DNA of 64,000 nucleotides. It comes from a virus. Each line of letters begins with the position of its first letter. Position 1 is the first letter of the stretch. Location: the IMG/VR virus record IMGVR_UViG_3300025853_000046, positions 1 to 64,000 of that record; one strand, 5' to 3'. Positions 7,448 through 16,167 of this stretch are shown in pieces. The position numbers were made by a program, and so were the translations under genes. Under the pieces are notes generated by a model. The model made no database searches and was not told the origin of the DNA. It saw only the letters and a list, made by a program, of their open reading frames with translations.

Positions 7448-7860
7448 TGACATATACAGAAGGACAAATACAAGGCATACTTATAACTTCAGCCTCTCCT
7501 AAATTTCAAATTGTAAATGTTTCCAACGACAGAGGTTGGGAACCAAGATATAATATTACAATTAGAGTTCCTAAACAGATGATAGCATCTTTAGTGAGAG
7601 CCTTAGAACATTTGAATATAAATGGACAGTTAATAAGAGAAAGAGGTCGTAGAGTAGATACGATACTAATTCGGAGGAGAATGGATATTTTACGGATATG
7701 TGACATTTTTCCCCCGAATGTGCCTACAAAGAGTAAAGGATGGACTAAGTTTATCCGTTTAATGGAAAAAGTTCGCAACGGTGAACACATGAACAATGAT
7801 AGTAGATATGAGTTTGAGATGATTAAAAATGAAGAAGACAGAAGAGAAAGAGAAACCTAA
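7447..7860 (+). CDS. Hypothetical protein, possible degenerate LAGLIDADG-like fold
   Basis: ATG 7447 overlaps the preceding TAA by 1 nt, so I prefer it to the frame extended to 7408. The core (about residues 30-90) alternates strands and helices as in the post-motif half of LAGLIDADG domains: an R-Y-N-I-T-I strand, a helix ending in ALEHLNI, a strand pair, then a strand I-L-I-R-R and a DILRICDIFP helix. No catalytic LAGLIDADG helix is present. The fold call is a weak inference. Basic and acidic patches dominate the C-terminus. Confidence 0.5.
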   Translation: MTYTEGQIQGILITSASPKFQIVNVSNDRGWEPRYNITIRVPKQMIASLVRALEHLNINGQLIRERGRRVDTILIRRRMDILRICDIFPPNVPTKSKGWTKFIRLMEKVRNGEHMNNDSRYEFEMIKNEEDRRERET

Positions 7861-8671
7861 GATTTTTGTAGGGAAACCGGGAACAGGAAAGACAACTAAT
7901 GCTAAAGCATCTATGGGTAAAACAAAATACATAGAATGCTATGCCAGCGATATACCAATTGAAGATGTATATTCTTGGCCTATGGAGATTGGCATTATTA
8001 TTGAAGATGCCCACTACAAAGCCGACAAGGAAAAAATTATGGATTTAATCTATTCCGGTAGACAAGTAGTGCTTACATCTGTTAATAAGAAAGATGTTCC
8101 TAAGTTAATTATTAACTCTTGTCAAGTTAAACTGTGCGGTAAAACCAACAGAAATCAATTAAGAATTAAGACCTTGTTTGCTAAAAACTGTGAACAAGTT
8201 AAGACATTTGAGGATAACATGTGGTCTATGACAAGTAACTACATTAAGATGAAAAACCGTGATGATTTTTACAAAGGTGTGCGTTTGCATGAACCACCAC
8301 CTATGCAGATATTATCATGGGCTTCAGCCTCAATGCCTAATAATAATAAATTAACCTTTGTAGCATCAACGCTACATAGATGGCCGAAGGACTATTTCTA
8401 TGCGCTATTGGCTTATTCTTGGGAGGGCGGTTATGTAACAATGACCCCACCTAAGAGAAAGTCGTCGAGTTTGTTTCCGGCTATATGTCTTAAGTTAGGA
8501 CTAAAGGAAACAGATGGCTACTTAGTTCGGAATCTTGTAAAGGATTCGGATTATGCTAAGTGGGCCGCTAAGAAATTACTACCTGAAGAATGTAAAGTTT
8601 TGGGTATAAAGAAAGAAAAGAAAAGAAGAACGACAACAAGAAAGATGAAAGGATTAGAGGAATATTTATGA
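7829..8671 (+). CDS. Clamp-loader large subunit-like AAA ATPase (RFC-L-like)
   Basis: Walker A GKPGTGKTT (residues 15-23) near the N-terminus and a Walker B-like strand GIIIEDAH (about residue 55). A C-terminal helical part is followed by a lysine/arginine-rich tail and a final MKGLEEYL. RFC large subunits characteristically end in a basic tail and a PIP-box that binds PCNA, and here the last eight residues fit the PIP pattern apart from the first Gln. At 280 aa it is far smaller than cellular RFC-L (about 400-480). With the RFC-S gene at 10889 it would form a reduced clamp loader for the PCNA-like protein at 14466. Confidence 0.6.
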   Translation: MKKTEEKEKPKIFVGKPGTGKTTNAKASMGKTKYIECYASDIPIEDVYSWPMEIGIIIEDAHYKADKEKIMDLIYSGRQVVLTSVNKKDVPKLIINSCQVKLCGKTNRNQLRIKTLFAKNCEQVKTFEDNMWSMTSNYIKMKNRDDFYKGVRLHEPPPMQILSWASASMPNNNKLTFVASTLHRWPKDYFYALLAYSWEGGYVTMTPPKRKSSSLFPAICLKLGLKETDGYLVRNLVKDSDYAKWAAKKLLPEECKVLGIKKEKKRRTTTRKMKGLEEYL

Positions 8672-8820
8672 GAAAAGGAAAAGGAATGGCATTTACGAAA
8701 TGGGCTGGGGAAACGCTTAATAGGCTACCCTATAAGTTTCTTCGTGAATGTTACGAGAAAGATATGAATTTAGAAGAGGCGGTGATGGAGTATGAAAGAA
8801 GACATGAAGACTCTAATTGA
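8668..8820 (+). CDS. Small hypothetical protein, 50 aa
   Basis: ATG 8668 overlaps the stop of the clamp-loader gene by 4 nt and ends inside the next small ORF. Basic N-terminus, then a helical region (residues 17-48) with aromatic residues. No family recognised. Supported by tight spacing and by filling an otherwise non-coding stretch. Confidence 0.45.
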   Translation: MRKGKGMAFTKWAGETLNRLPYKFLRECYEKDMNLEEAVMEYERRHEDSN

Positions 8821-8932
8821 ACTGACTAAGAAAATGGCAAACGAATTACATATTACAAATAAAATCGCAATAAGCGTTTCGATTGTAAATGTGATTACCC
8901 TTGTAGTAATTGCTTGGGGATTAATGAGGTGA
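8792..8932 (+). CDS. Small membrane protein, 46 aa
   Basis: ATG 8792 is preceded by GGTGATGGAG at 8781-8790. A charged amphipathic helix (residues 1-22) is followed by a single hydrophobic segment of about 19 residues up to the WGLMR end. Single-pass membrane protein of unknown role. It starts 28 nt before the previous stop. Confidence 0.5.
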   Translation: MKEDMKTLIELTKKMANELHITNKIAISVSIVNVITLVVIAWGLMR

Positions 8933-8936
8933 GAAT

Positions 8937-9161
8937 ATGAAACAAATGAATGACTATGTGTTAATAAAAAATGAAAGAAGAACTACCACTGACAGTGGTA
9001 TTATATTGAATGCGAACCAAAATGGAGGAATTGTATATGATTCTCCTGTTGGTGATATGGTTGGAAGGTATGTCTATTACAAAAATGGATATACATTTCA
9101 CGATGAAGGGATAGAATATATTGCTATTAAATTAGAAGATGTAGTGGCGGTGAAAGGATGA
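8937..9161 (+). CDS. groES: GroES-like co-chaperonin
   Basis: Caps the GroEL ring during protein folding. NDYVLIKNERR matches the GroES first strand, TTTDSGIIL is the mobile loop with its hydrophobic GIIL tripeptide that docks on GroEL, and YIAIKLEDVVAVKG is the typical last strand. At 74 aa it is shorter than bacterial GroES (about 95), mainly in the roof-loop region. Its stop overlaps the GroEL start by 4 nt. SD GAGGTGAG lies at 8926-8933. Confidence 0.85.
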   Translation: MKQMNDYVLIKNERRTTTDSGIILNANQNGGIVYDSPVGDMVGRYVYYKNGYTFHDEGIEYIAIKLEDVVAVKG

Positions 9162-10699
9162 AGTCTATTTTATATGGAAATGAAGCGAGAGAAAAATTAA
9201 TCGAAGGGGTTAACGCAGTTGCTAATGCAGTTGGTGTGACTTTAGGCCCTGCAACTCGTAGTGTTATTATTGATAGAAGGGATGGCTTGCCTCCTTTGGT
9301 AGTTAATGATGGTGTAACTGTTGCAAAAAATATTATCCTTGAAGATAAAATGGCTAATGCAGGTGCTAAACTTGTCATCGAAGTTGCATCAAGAGCGCAA
9401 GAAAATGCCGGTGATGGAACTACAAGTTCGACAATCATGGCTCAATCTCTAATTGAAAATGGTAAAAATCTACTAAGTCAATATACAGGTGTTGCTATCC
9501 GTAGTGAACTCGAAAGACTGTGTGAAATAACATGTGAAGAATTGGATAATTTATCCTATAAGATTGAGGGTAGAGATATTTACCATGTAGCAAAAATCAG
9601 TGCAAACAATGATGAAAATATGGCTGAACTAATTTACTCAGCCGTAGAAAAAATAGGATACGATGGAGTTATCTCAGTTGAACCTTCACCTACGGGTGAG
9701 GACACTGTTTCTTTTATCGAGGGCTTTGAATGCGACAAGGGATATATTAACCCTGTTTTGACAAAAATATTCGGTGAAAGCAATACATTTGAAAAACCGT
9801 GGATACTAATTTCAAATGCAGATATTAATGACTTTGCTCAACTTATTCCTGCACTTGAATTCGCTAAGAAAAAGAACCGACCTTTGATTGTTCTATGCAC
9901 TTCTATTGGGGCAGTTGCACTAAATACATTTGTAATGAATCAAGTGAACGGGAATATCAACGCTTGTATTGTGCAAGCAGAAGACATTTCATTCTGGCAA
10001 ACTGAGAAGTTAAATGACTTAGCAATTTTTACAGGTGGTAAAATGGTTAACAAGGAATTAGATATGTCAATTGCTGATATTAATGCCTCATACTATGGAC
10101 AATGTAATAAGGCAATTATTTCATCTAAGAAGGCCGCATTCTTGGGCTTCATGGGTGATGATGATTTACTTTTAGAACGCCTTGATGAAATTGCTACTGA
10201 TGAATCTATGGCTGAAAACGAGTTCTATAAAAAGAAACACTCGGTTCGCTATGGAAAACTACAAGGTAATGCCGCAGTAATTGGAGTTAGTGGTATGTCG
10301 GAACAGGAGATGCAAAACAAATTAGAAAGAATTGACGATGCTTTGAATGCTACAAGGGCGGCTATTGCTGAAGGAGTTATCCGAGGTGCAGGTGTTGAAC
10401 TTTATAACTTGACTCCTTCGTTTAGTAATAGTAATGGACAATGTTTAGGTGTTGAAAAAGTTTTCTATGAAGCATTAAAGTCTCCTTTGAAAAAGATATA
10501 TTATAATATTAATGGAGATAGCATGGGTTCTCGATTTGATAATGACATTATGGAAGGACACTTTTACGACGGCAATACCAACACTTTCATACAAAATGGA
10601 GAAATTTTTGACCCTGTTCGAGTTGTAAAGTCTTCACTACGCTCGGCTGTTAGTGTAGCAGGTTATGTCTTAACAGCAAATTGTTTGATAGGTGAGTAG
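9158..10699 (+). CDS. groEL: Group I chaperonin GroEL-like
   Basis: ATP-driven folding chamber. VGVTLGPATR, NDGVTVAKNI, GDGTTSST (nucleotide-binding Asp) and DDALNATRAAIAEGVIRGAGVEL (with the hydrolysis Asp and the helix near the C-terminal ATPase lobe) are diagnostic of group I chaperonins, not archaeal thermosomes. At 513 aa it is about 30 short of E. coli GroEL and lacks the GGM-rich tail. As with phages that carry their own chaperonin parts, it probably folds the capsid protein. Bacterial-type origin in an otherwise archaeal replication operon is notable. Confidence 0.92.
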   Translation: MKSILYGNEAREKLIEGVNAVANAVGVTLGPATRSVIIDRRDGLPPLVVNDGVTVAKNIILEDKMANAGAKLVIEVASRAQENAGDGTTSSTIMAQSLIENGKNLLSQYTGVAIRSELERLCEITCEELDNLSYKIEGRDIYHVAKISANNDENMAELIYSAVEKIGYDGVISVEPSPTGEDTVSFIEGFECDKGYINPVLTKIFGESNTFEKPWILISNADINDFAQLIPALEFAKKKNRPLIVLCTSIGAVALNTFVMNQVNGNINACIVQAEDISFWQTEKLNDLAIFTGGKMVNKELDMSIADINASYYGQCNKAIISSKKAAFLGFMGDDDLLLERLDEIATDESMAENEFYKKKHSVRYGKLQGNAAVIGVSGMSEQEMQNKLERIDDALNATRAAIAEGVIRGAGVELYNLTPSFSNSNGQCLGVEKVFYEALKSPLKKIYYNINGDSMGSRFDNDIMEGHFYDGNTNTFIQNGEIFDPVRVVKSSLRSAVSVAGYVLTANCLIGE

Positions 10700-10701
10700 T
10701 A

Positions 10702-10911
10702 ATGGAGGGTGAACCATACTACTTTACAAATTTTACTTCGCATACCAAATACCCAAATACTCCGGAGACGGATATGATGGAAACAGTATTACATATTGTA
10801 AAATTTAAAATAAATGGAGAAGAAAAAACAGTCGAAGTGATGGCAACTGACCCATCAAATGCGATAAATATAGTAAGGAGAGATTTAAATGAATTGGACA
10901 GAAAAGTATAG
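10702..10911 (+). CDS. Hypothetical protein, 69 aa
   Basis: Starts 2 nt after the GroEL stop and overlaps the RFC-S start by 23 nt. ATG 10702 is the first available start. The core (residues 28-65) looks like a small beta-beta-alpha unit (LHIVKFKINGEEKTVEVMA). No function assigned. Confidence 0.5.
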   Translation: MEGEPYYFTNFTSHTKYPNTPETDMMETVLHIVKFKINGEEKTVEVMATDPSNAINIVRRDLNELDRKV

Positions 10912-11794
10912 ACCGAATGTAATAGGAGATTTGATTGGACAACATAAGTTTGTTGCTGATGCAGAAACATGGATAAGTAAAGGTGATTTACCACCAGTTC
11001 TTATGTATGGAGTTCCGGGGATTGGTAAAACAACTGCGGCACATGTATTAGCAAATACATTCTTAGGTGAAGATAAATCAACAGACTTCTTGGAAATAAA
11101 TGCGAGTCAAGACCGTAAATTAGAAACAGTGAGACAGACAATTACAAACTTTGTCAATACTCGCTCAGTGTCTAATAATAATTTCAAGATTTGTTTTCTT
11201 GATGAATTAGAAGGGATGACTCGTGATTCACAGCGAGCATTGAAAAGAGTTATGGAACGGGCTACAAATGTTCGCTTCATCATAGCATGTAATGACCCAT
11301 ATGCTGTTGATGATGCTATCCGTTCCCGTTGTGCTAATTATTTCTTTCAACCGATACCTGAAGATATTCAGATTACTCGTTTGATGGAAATTGTTGTCGA
11401 AAATAATGTAGATTTTACTGAAGAAAATGCTCGCAAAATTGTAGATATATGCGGGGGAGATATGCGTCGTGCAATTAATGAATTACAGGCGTGTATTTAT
11501 TCTGGAAAAACTCCAGATAATCTACTGAATGAACACATGGGGCCTTACAAAAATTGTTTAAAACAACTTCTTGATAAGAACCCCGACGCTTTAGACTTTT
11601 TACAGCGGCTTGTTTTTGCAGGTCATACTGTAAAAGATATATGCGGTAAACTCCTACAATGTGTTTTAGATATGGAATTATCTTCTACCGAGAAGTTTAA
11701 GGTAGTAGGTGCAGTAGGAGAAATGGAATGGAGAAGCAGAAGTGTAACTCCTAAAGTGCTTGTGGCTTGGTTCACAGCACAGTTTATGAAATAA
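10889..11794 (+). CDS. rfcS: Replication factor C small subunit (clamp loader)
   Basis: Opens and loads the sliding clamp on primed DNA. WTEKYRP at the N-terminus is RFC box II, GVPGIGKTT is Walker A, FLDELEGMT is Walker B (DELE rather than the usual DEAD), IACNDPYAV is the sensor-1 segment and IRSRC is the arginine-finger SRC motif. The length of 301 aa is close to the archaeal 320-330. SD AAGGAG at 10875-10880. The partner large subunit is likely the 7829 gene. Confidence 0.93.
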   Translation: MNWTEKYRPNVIGDLIGQHKFVADAETWISKGDLPPVLMYGVPGIGKTTAAHVLANTFLGEDKSTDFLEINASQDRKLETVRQTITNFVNTRSVSNNNFKICFLDELEGMTRDSQRALKRVMERATNVRFIIACNDPYAVDDAIRSRCANYFFQPIPEDIQITRLMEIVVENNVDFTEENARKIVDICGGDMRRAINELQACIYSGKTPDNLLNEHMGPYKNCLKQLLDKNPDALDFLQRLVFAGHTVKDICGKLLQCVLDMELSSTEKFKVVGAVGEMEWRSRSVTPKVLVAWFTAQFMK

Positions 11795-11822
11795 GGAAAA
11801 AAATAATAAGGAAAGTGAAAAT

Positions 11823-13061
11823 ATGATTGAAAGAGTAGAAAAAGAACTGAACAGTTTAGCGACCCGACTAAGTATTGAAGTCGGTGAAATGAATGAAAAA
11901 TATACAGAGATTGGTAACAGCAATAATCTCGATTTGGAGGATGAGCGACAACAACTTGTTGCTTTGACTTTGACTCGAAATTATGTTCGTGGTCGTCTTG
12001 CATCAAATCGAACAGCCTCAAAAGGATTTGGAGATTCTGGAACAGGATTCTTCATTGGAATTGAACCTGCCCGTGATGTAATGGAATGGAAAAGAAAGAG
12101 CGTGATGAGCAAATACAATAGTGATTCTTCACAGGCTTTAAATGATGAAATTGTTGCAGAGGTTACAATGACTGATGCTGGGTATGAAAAGACTCAAAAG
12201 AAAAACGGAGAATGGGATACGAGAATTATTCCTCAACTTCCTGCATCTGCAATTGAAGTCAATGAAACTACTTGGGTGGTTCCGGTAGACCCTGTAAAGT
12301 CTTGGGCATCCGGTGATGTTAATAAGAACTATGGAAAGCCTTTACCTAAAGAAGAGTTTAAATTACGAGCACACTTTGTTGGTATGAAAGAAGATGGAGA
12401 TGTTCAACTTTGGACACTTCAACTTAAGAACGACCAAGCAAAGAACTTCAATGTTGAGACTTTCCGTTGGACTACTATTTTTGGTTTGTTCAATGATGAG
12501 CGAAACGCTATCTATGGTATTCGAGGAAAAACACTTGAGAGTTTAAATTACATTGATGTTCTTGATGAAGAAGACCCTCGATGGATTGATACTTCTGGTG
12601 ATTCTATGGAAGACTTGTTGGTTGAACACATGGCAGAATATGTTGCTGATTTGATTGAATTAGAATCTTACCACGAACTAATTTCTCAACAACAAGGTTT
12701 GCGCCTTGTAGTTACTGATGGAATTGTTACGAGTATGAATCTTACTCCTAATGAGCGAAGTGGAAACCGTGTAATGTGGGTTGAACCTGTTGATGCTAAT
12801 TATGGATTCGATGAAGACGATATTCCTGAATCTACCCCAATTTGGGTTCCTTCACATTTGGATATTAACTTTGGTGTTGGTTCTGATGTTGTAGTAGTTG
12901 GTCGAACAAACCAAACTCAAAAGAAGGATGAAAATGGAATGCCTCTCGATGGAGAATATAACCCTGTTACAATTAACTTGTATGGTGTTTATGCTCGAAC
13001 TGCAACGGGTGTAGTTGTAGAAGATGTAGAGGAAGACGGCGAATCTATGGAGTACTGGTGA
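11823..13061 (+). CDS. Probable ssDNA-binding (RPA/OB-fold) protein
   Basis: A helical N-terminus (residues 1-60) is followed by beta-rich regions. VTINLYGVYA and the preceding VGSDVVVVGRTNQ (about residues 355-392) resemble the last strands of an RPA-type OB fold. The C-terminus is short, acidic and ends EDGESMEYW, like the acidic, aromatic-ended tails of single-strand binding proteins. It sits between RFC-S and the RadA-like gene. The assignment is by context and fold impression, since no diagnostic zinc ribbon is present. Confidence 0.5.
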   Translation: MIERVEKELNSLATRLSIEVGEMNEKYTEIGNSNNLDLEDERQQLVALTLTRNYVRGRLASNRTASKGFGDSGTGFFIGIEPARDVMEWKRKSVMSKYNSDSSQALNDEIVAEVTMTDAGYEKTQKKNGEWDTRIIPQLPASAIEVNETTWVVPVDPVKSWASGDVNKNYGKPLPKEEFKLRAHFVGMKEDGDVQLWTLQLKNDQAKNFNVETFRWTTIFGLFNDERNAIYGIRGKTLESLNYIDVLDEEDPRWIDTSGDSMEDLLVEHMAEYVADLIELESYHELISQQQGLRLVVTDGIVTSMNLTPNERSGNRVMWVEPVDANYGFDEDDIPESTPIWVPSHLDINFGVGSDVVVVGRTNQTQKKDENGMPLDGEYNPVTINLYGVYARTATGVVVEDVEEDGESMEYW

Positions 13062-13066
13062 TTTAA

Positions 13067-13222
13067 ATGAATTATAATAAAATTGGTTTAATTACAAGTG
13101 TTGTCTCAATTTTACTGAGTATCGGTATTTATTCCGCTTACGATGAAAACTTGGGTATCTTCGTTGGCCTGTGGGCTTCAACATTGTTGTTGCTTTCAGA
13201 TAAGGTTGAAGATATGCTGTGA
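13067..13222 (+). CDS. Small membrane protein, 51 aa
   Basis: ATG 13067, 5 nt after the preceding stop. Two hydrophobic segments (about residues 7-23 and 30-43) are separated by a short polar loop, so probably a two-pass membrane protein. Function unknown. Confidence 0.45.
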   Translation: MNYNKIGLITSVVSILLSIGIYSAYDENLGIFVGLWASTLLLLSDKVEDML

Positions 13223-13296
13223 TTTCATGGTATCAACTTCCGTGTAAATGTTGGCGGGTGAATGACATTCAAATAGGTGCGAAGCCTATACTTTAA
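13219..13296 (+). CDS. Very short ORF, 25 aa
   Basis: GTG 13219 overlaps the previous stop by 4 nt and encodes a peptide with C-K-C-W. It fills most of the gap before 13308. Coupling is the only support. The stretch may instead be an untranslated leader, with SD AGGTGA just before the next gene. Confidence 0.2.
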   Translation: MISWYQLPCKCWRVNDIQIGAKPIL

Positions 13297-13307
13297 AAGG
13301 TGATATA

Positions 13308-13496
13308 ATGATAATTAAAATGAATGAAATACTACTAGACCTCGAAGAGGTAGAAACAATAGAATGGAAAGAAGACGATGACGAATACGACAGATACAGT
13401 GTTCGGTTTCACATGAAAAGCGGTAAAATGTTCACACGCTTAGTGCATGAAAAACAACTAAAAATATTAAGTGAACAATTTAAGGAGGAAGAATAA
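13308..13496 (+). CDS. Hypothetical acidic protein, 62 aa
   Basis: ATG 13308 with AAAAGGTGAT at 13294-13303. An acidic, beta-rich small protein whose stop overlaps the RadA-like start by 1 nt. No family recognised. Confidence 0.55.
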   Translation: MIIKMNEILLDLEEVETIEWKEDDDEYDRYSVRFHMKSGKMFTRLVHEKQLKILSEQFKEEE

Positions 13497-14404
13497 TGAG
13501 TTTGAAAGGAAAAGGAAAGGCGAGTAATCTCGTAAAGAATGCAAAAGAAGAAGATAACCTAACAGCGTTTGCTAATGCTAAGGCGAAAGCCTTTAATCAG
13601 CGAAAGCGACTGTTAGAGAATAATGCGGCATTTATGCTGTGTGGAATTAGTGGAGACCCCGGAACTGGAAAGACCGGAATAGCAATTGATTGTAGAACTG
13701 ATGAAGAAAAAGAAACCCATTGGGTTTTTATTCTCGACTTTGATGAAGGTGCAGAACCAACATGGAGGCAACATTGGTCGAGTGATGATAAAGTTTTCAT
13801 CTATAATCCCCATGTCTATAAAGAAGATATGACAGTGGATTATTTGGCTACTGCTGACATGGCTCGTTTCTTTATGGGAATGGTTAAAGAAGCAATTGAA
13901 TCAAAGAAGATTGAATTTGGTGAAGAAGTTATTGAAGTTGAAGGTGTAAAGGCTATTGTTTTCGATGGTCTTGATACTTGGCTTGATACAACAAATATGA
14001 TTGCACGACAAAATCACATTAAAGGTGGAGACCCTCGTTTGGCTGATAAAGTTAAAATGGTTCCGACTCAGTGGTTTGCTCGAACCCAAGAATATCAAAG
14101 GCTTTTCAAAGCCGCTTGTCAATTGGAATGCCACAAGTTTTTCATTACACATATGAAAGAAGTGCATGATGGGTTTGAAGTAGTTGGACAAAAGCCTGAT
14201 TGGGAAAAGTCTACTACTGCAAAGTTGTTTCAACACATTCACACATACCGTGAAGAAAGAAACAATACAACAAAATTACACGCTAAGGTGCTCAAGTCAA
14301 AGACCAATGCAAACAACGAGGGTCAAACCTTTATGTTGTTTGAAAACAACAAAGGTAAAGTTACTTGGAATGGTATGACACCAATCAAGGAAAACGACCT
14401 TTAA
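13496..14404 (+). CDS. RadA/RecA-superfamily ATPase
   Basis: Walker A GDPGTGKTG (residues 53-61) and Walker B KAIVFDGLD (about residues 150-158), with a following strand FFITHMKEV (about residue 215) as in RecA/RadA/KaiC cores. At 302 aa it consists of the ATPase core with a basic N-terminal extension and lacks the HhH domain of full RadA (about 320). Likely recombinase or recombination mediator in viral replication and repair. SD AAGGAGGAAG at 13482-13491. Many phages carry the same RecA-like type between the SSB and polymerase genes. Confidence 0.75.
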   Translation: MSLKGKGKASNLVKNAKEEDNLTAFANAKAKAFNQRKRLLENNAAFMLCGISGDPGTGKTGIAIDCRTDEEKETHWVFILDFDEGAEPTWRQHWSSDDKVFIYNPHVYKEDMTVDYLATADMARFFMGMVKEAIESKKIEFGEEVIEVEGVKAIVFDGLDTWLDTTNMIARQNHIKGGDPRLADKVKMVPTQWFARTQEYQRLFKAACQLECHKFFITHMKEVHDGFEVVGQKPDWEKSTTAKLFQHIHTYREERNNTTKLHAKVLKSKTNANNEGQTFMLFENNKGKVTWNGMTPIKENDL

Positions 14405-14465
14405 GTGTAATTGGTTTTTGTTATAGGGGTGCTGTTATGTTATGTTATATTATGGAGGAATTTAA
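14405..14465 (+). promoter_or_regulatory. Intergenic leader of the clamp gene, possible internal promoter
   Basis: A 61-nt gap, unusual in this operon. It holds an AT-rich stretch including TTATATTATGG near 14442-14452 and SD GGAGG at 14452-14457. The TATA-like element is too close to the start for a classical leaderless promoter, so promoter activity is only possible. Confidence 0.25.
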
Positions 14466-15239
14466 ATGAAATTTAGAATGAATGGAAAAGAATTGAAAGA
14501 AGCAATAAATATTTGTAGACTACGAGGTAAATACAATGAAGGCATGGGGAATAAGAATAGTATTCTTTCCGACGATATTTTTATCGAAGTGGAAGATAAT
14601 GTTGTATATATCCAAAATGCCAACAATTATACTTATGTAGTTTATAGATATACAGATGAAGAGGCTCAAAGCGGTATGGTTAGTTTATCAGGTTCAACAC
14701 TTGAGAAATATCTTACTGATACCGAAGTAGTCTTTATGAGCGATGAAGGTAGAATACAAGTGGCTTCAGGTAATAGTGTAGTAACTTTACCTGTATTGGG
14801 TAGGCATAATGATTTAAATGTCATATACCGCCTTAAGTCTAAACTTAGAAATCTCGACAGAAGAACAATCAAAAGAATGTTTAGAAACGAAGAAGATATT
14901 ATGGTGACTGATACTTTGTCCTTGAAAACTCTACTTGATGTAGAGTCAGACGAATTATCAGAGGCTATGGCTATCGCTGAGAAAGTTGGTAATTCTATTT
15001 ACAGAATGGAATGGAATGGTGAGAAATTGATTATAGGTTCGAGTAAAAATATTGAAAGTGTTAAAACTGAAATAGATGCTATTGGTGGAAAGAGAAAGGC
15101 TACGGTTGAAATCTCTTTACCTATTGCCAATATTATCAGTAAAGAACCAGAGGTAGTTATATTATATGATGACGAAAGACCTGTTATCTTTGCCAATGAA
15201 AAGATTACGGTGTTAAGAGCACCACGAGTGGGGAATTAA
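14466..15239 (+). CDS. pcn: PCNA-like sliding clamp
   Basis: A 257-aa protein (family about 245-250) with the PCNA pattern of two similar beta-rich halves. The C-terminal half ends with a strand-turn-strand (EVVILYDDERPVIFANEKI) resembling the PCNA block that ends in P-x-x-F. The basic centre (about residues 118-135, LRNLDRRTIKRMF) may face DNA. Context is strong: both clamp-loader subunits and a PolB with a perfect PIP-like C-terminus are in the same operon. Sequence identity is low, so the call leans on context. Confidence 0.65.
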   Translation: MKFRMNGKELKEAINICRLRGKYNEGMGNKNSILSDDIFIEVEDNVVYIQNANNYTYVVYRYTDEEAQSGMVSLSGSTLEKYLTDTEVVFMSDEGRIQVASGNSVVTLPVLGRHNDLNVIYRLKSKLRNLDRRTIKRMFRNEEDIMVTDTLSLKTLLDVESDELSEAMAIAEKVGNSIYRMEWNGEKLIIGSSKNIESVKTEIDAIGGKRKATVEISLPIANIISKEPEVVILYDDERPVIFANEKITVLRAPRVGN

Positions 15240-15240
15240 A

Positions 15241-15441
15241 ATGGATGAAATAATAGATACAGTAAGATTATTAGATGCGAGAATACAACAATTATTACAA
15301 AGTAAGAATATGGATGAAGGACAGTTTCTTAGAATGTATGCTAAGAGTAAGTCTGTTCAAATTGCATTTGCTATGGGTAGTCGTAGTATGGCTACAAAGA
15401 TGGCCGATAGTATATTAAAACAAATGGAGGAAGAAGAATGA
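15241..15441 (+). CDS. Hypothetical helical protein, 66 aa
   Basis: Starts 1 nt after the PCNA stop and overlaps the next gene by 4 nt. All-alpha prediction by eye with a Glu-rich end. No family recognised. Confidence 0.55.
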   Translation: MDEIIDTVRLLDARIQQLLQSKNMDEGQFLRMYAKSKSVQIAFAMGSRSMATKMADSILKQMEEEE

Positions 15442-15671
15442 GCAATAAGAGAAATAACACAGACCAATATCCAAAACCTGTTCAAATAATAATAGATAAA
15501 GAATTGATGAAAGTTCTCCCCTCAATACTAAGTGCGTGGAAAAGAGTGCAAAATCAAGTTAGGATTCACCATAGGGTGCATTATATCGAACCTTCTGTTT
15601 GGAATGATAACGAACTTGCAGATTGGATTATACAAGAAATAGAATTGGGTGAGAAGAATGAGAGCAGATGA
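15438..15671 (+). CDS. Hypothetical protein, 77 aa
   Basis: Coupled start (4-nt overlap) with GGAGGAAGAAG just upstream. Basic N-terminus, aromatic centre, acidic C-terminus. No domain recognised. Overlaps the next gene by 14 nt. Confidence 0.55.
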   Translation: MSNKRNNTDQYPKPVQIIIDKELMKVLPSILSAWKRVQNQVRIHHRVHYIEPSVWNDNELADWIIQEIELGEKNESR

Positions 15672-15921
15672 AGCAAGAAAGACAGTTGAAGAAACAGAAC
15701 AATACCAAGAGGAAGAAAGATTAATTATCGAAGAAGGTGAACGCTGTATAAAAAGGGCCATAAAAGATGGAAGAATGAAATGTAGTTCAGGACTTCACTT
15801 TCAGAATCAACATCATTGGGATTCTATTATTAGATACTGGAAGGGTTTAGGTTACAAGATAGAATGGAATATTGGAGGGGGCTACAATCCTTCTCGATAC
15901 CCAAGCGGTTTAAGTTGGTGA
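15658..15921 (+). CDS. Hypothetical protein, 87 aa
   Basis: ATG 15658 with GGGTGAGAAG at 15647-15656. The frame also extends to GTG 15649. An acidic helical N-terminus (residues 1-35) is followed by a Gly/Trp/Tyr-rich C-terminus. No family recognised. Confidence 0.55.
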   Translation: MRADEARKTVEETEQYQEEERLIIEEGERCIKRAIKDGRMKCSSGLHFQNQHHWDSIIRYWKGLGYKIEWNIGGGYNPSRYPSGLSW

Positions 15922-15927
15922 AGAAGA

Positions 15928-16167
15928 ATGAGTAAATACGAAGAACAGGTAATTAAAAAGATTCGTGAAAGAGCCGAAGTGGGTAAGAATAAATACGGCG
16001 TTACAATGGAACGCACTGATTTAAACACACTTGAATGGCTTGTTCATTTACAAGAAGAACTAATGGATGCGGCTGTATATGTTGAAAGACTAATGAGAGA
16101 CTTTGAGAGATTGAAGTTAGCCGCTAAATATGGTGAAGAATTTGCAGACTTAATGGAGGAAGTTTAA
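15928..16167 (+). CDS. MazG-like nucleotide pyrophosphohydrolase
   Basis: The all-alpha pattern KYGVTMERTDL, then WLVHLQEELMDAAVYVERL, is typical of the small phage MazG-related family (GxxKYG followed by ExExxDAxxY). These enzymes hydrolyse (d)NTPs to monophosphates and can shape the nucleotide pool. 79 aa, a single domain. It lies just before the polymerase, which agrees with a nucleotide role. Metal ligands E/E/D are present in EELMDAA. Confidence 0.65.
   Translation: MSKYEEQVIKKIRERAEVGKNKYGVTMERTDLNTLEWLVHLQEELMDAAVYVERLMRDFERLKLAAKYGEEFADLMEEV

Noticed and set aside
13496-14404. Full RadA recombinase
   Set aside because: No HhH N-terminal domain. Only the RecA-superfamily ATPase core can be supported, so no gene symbol is given.
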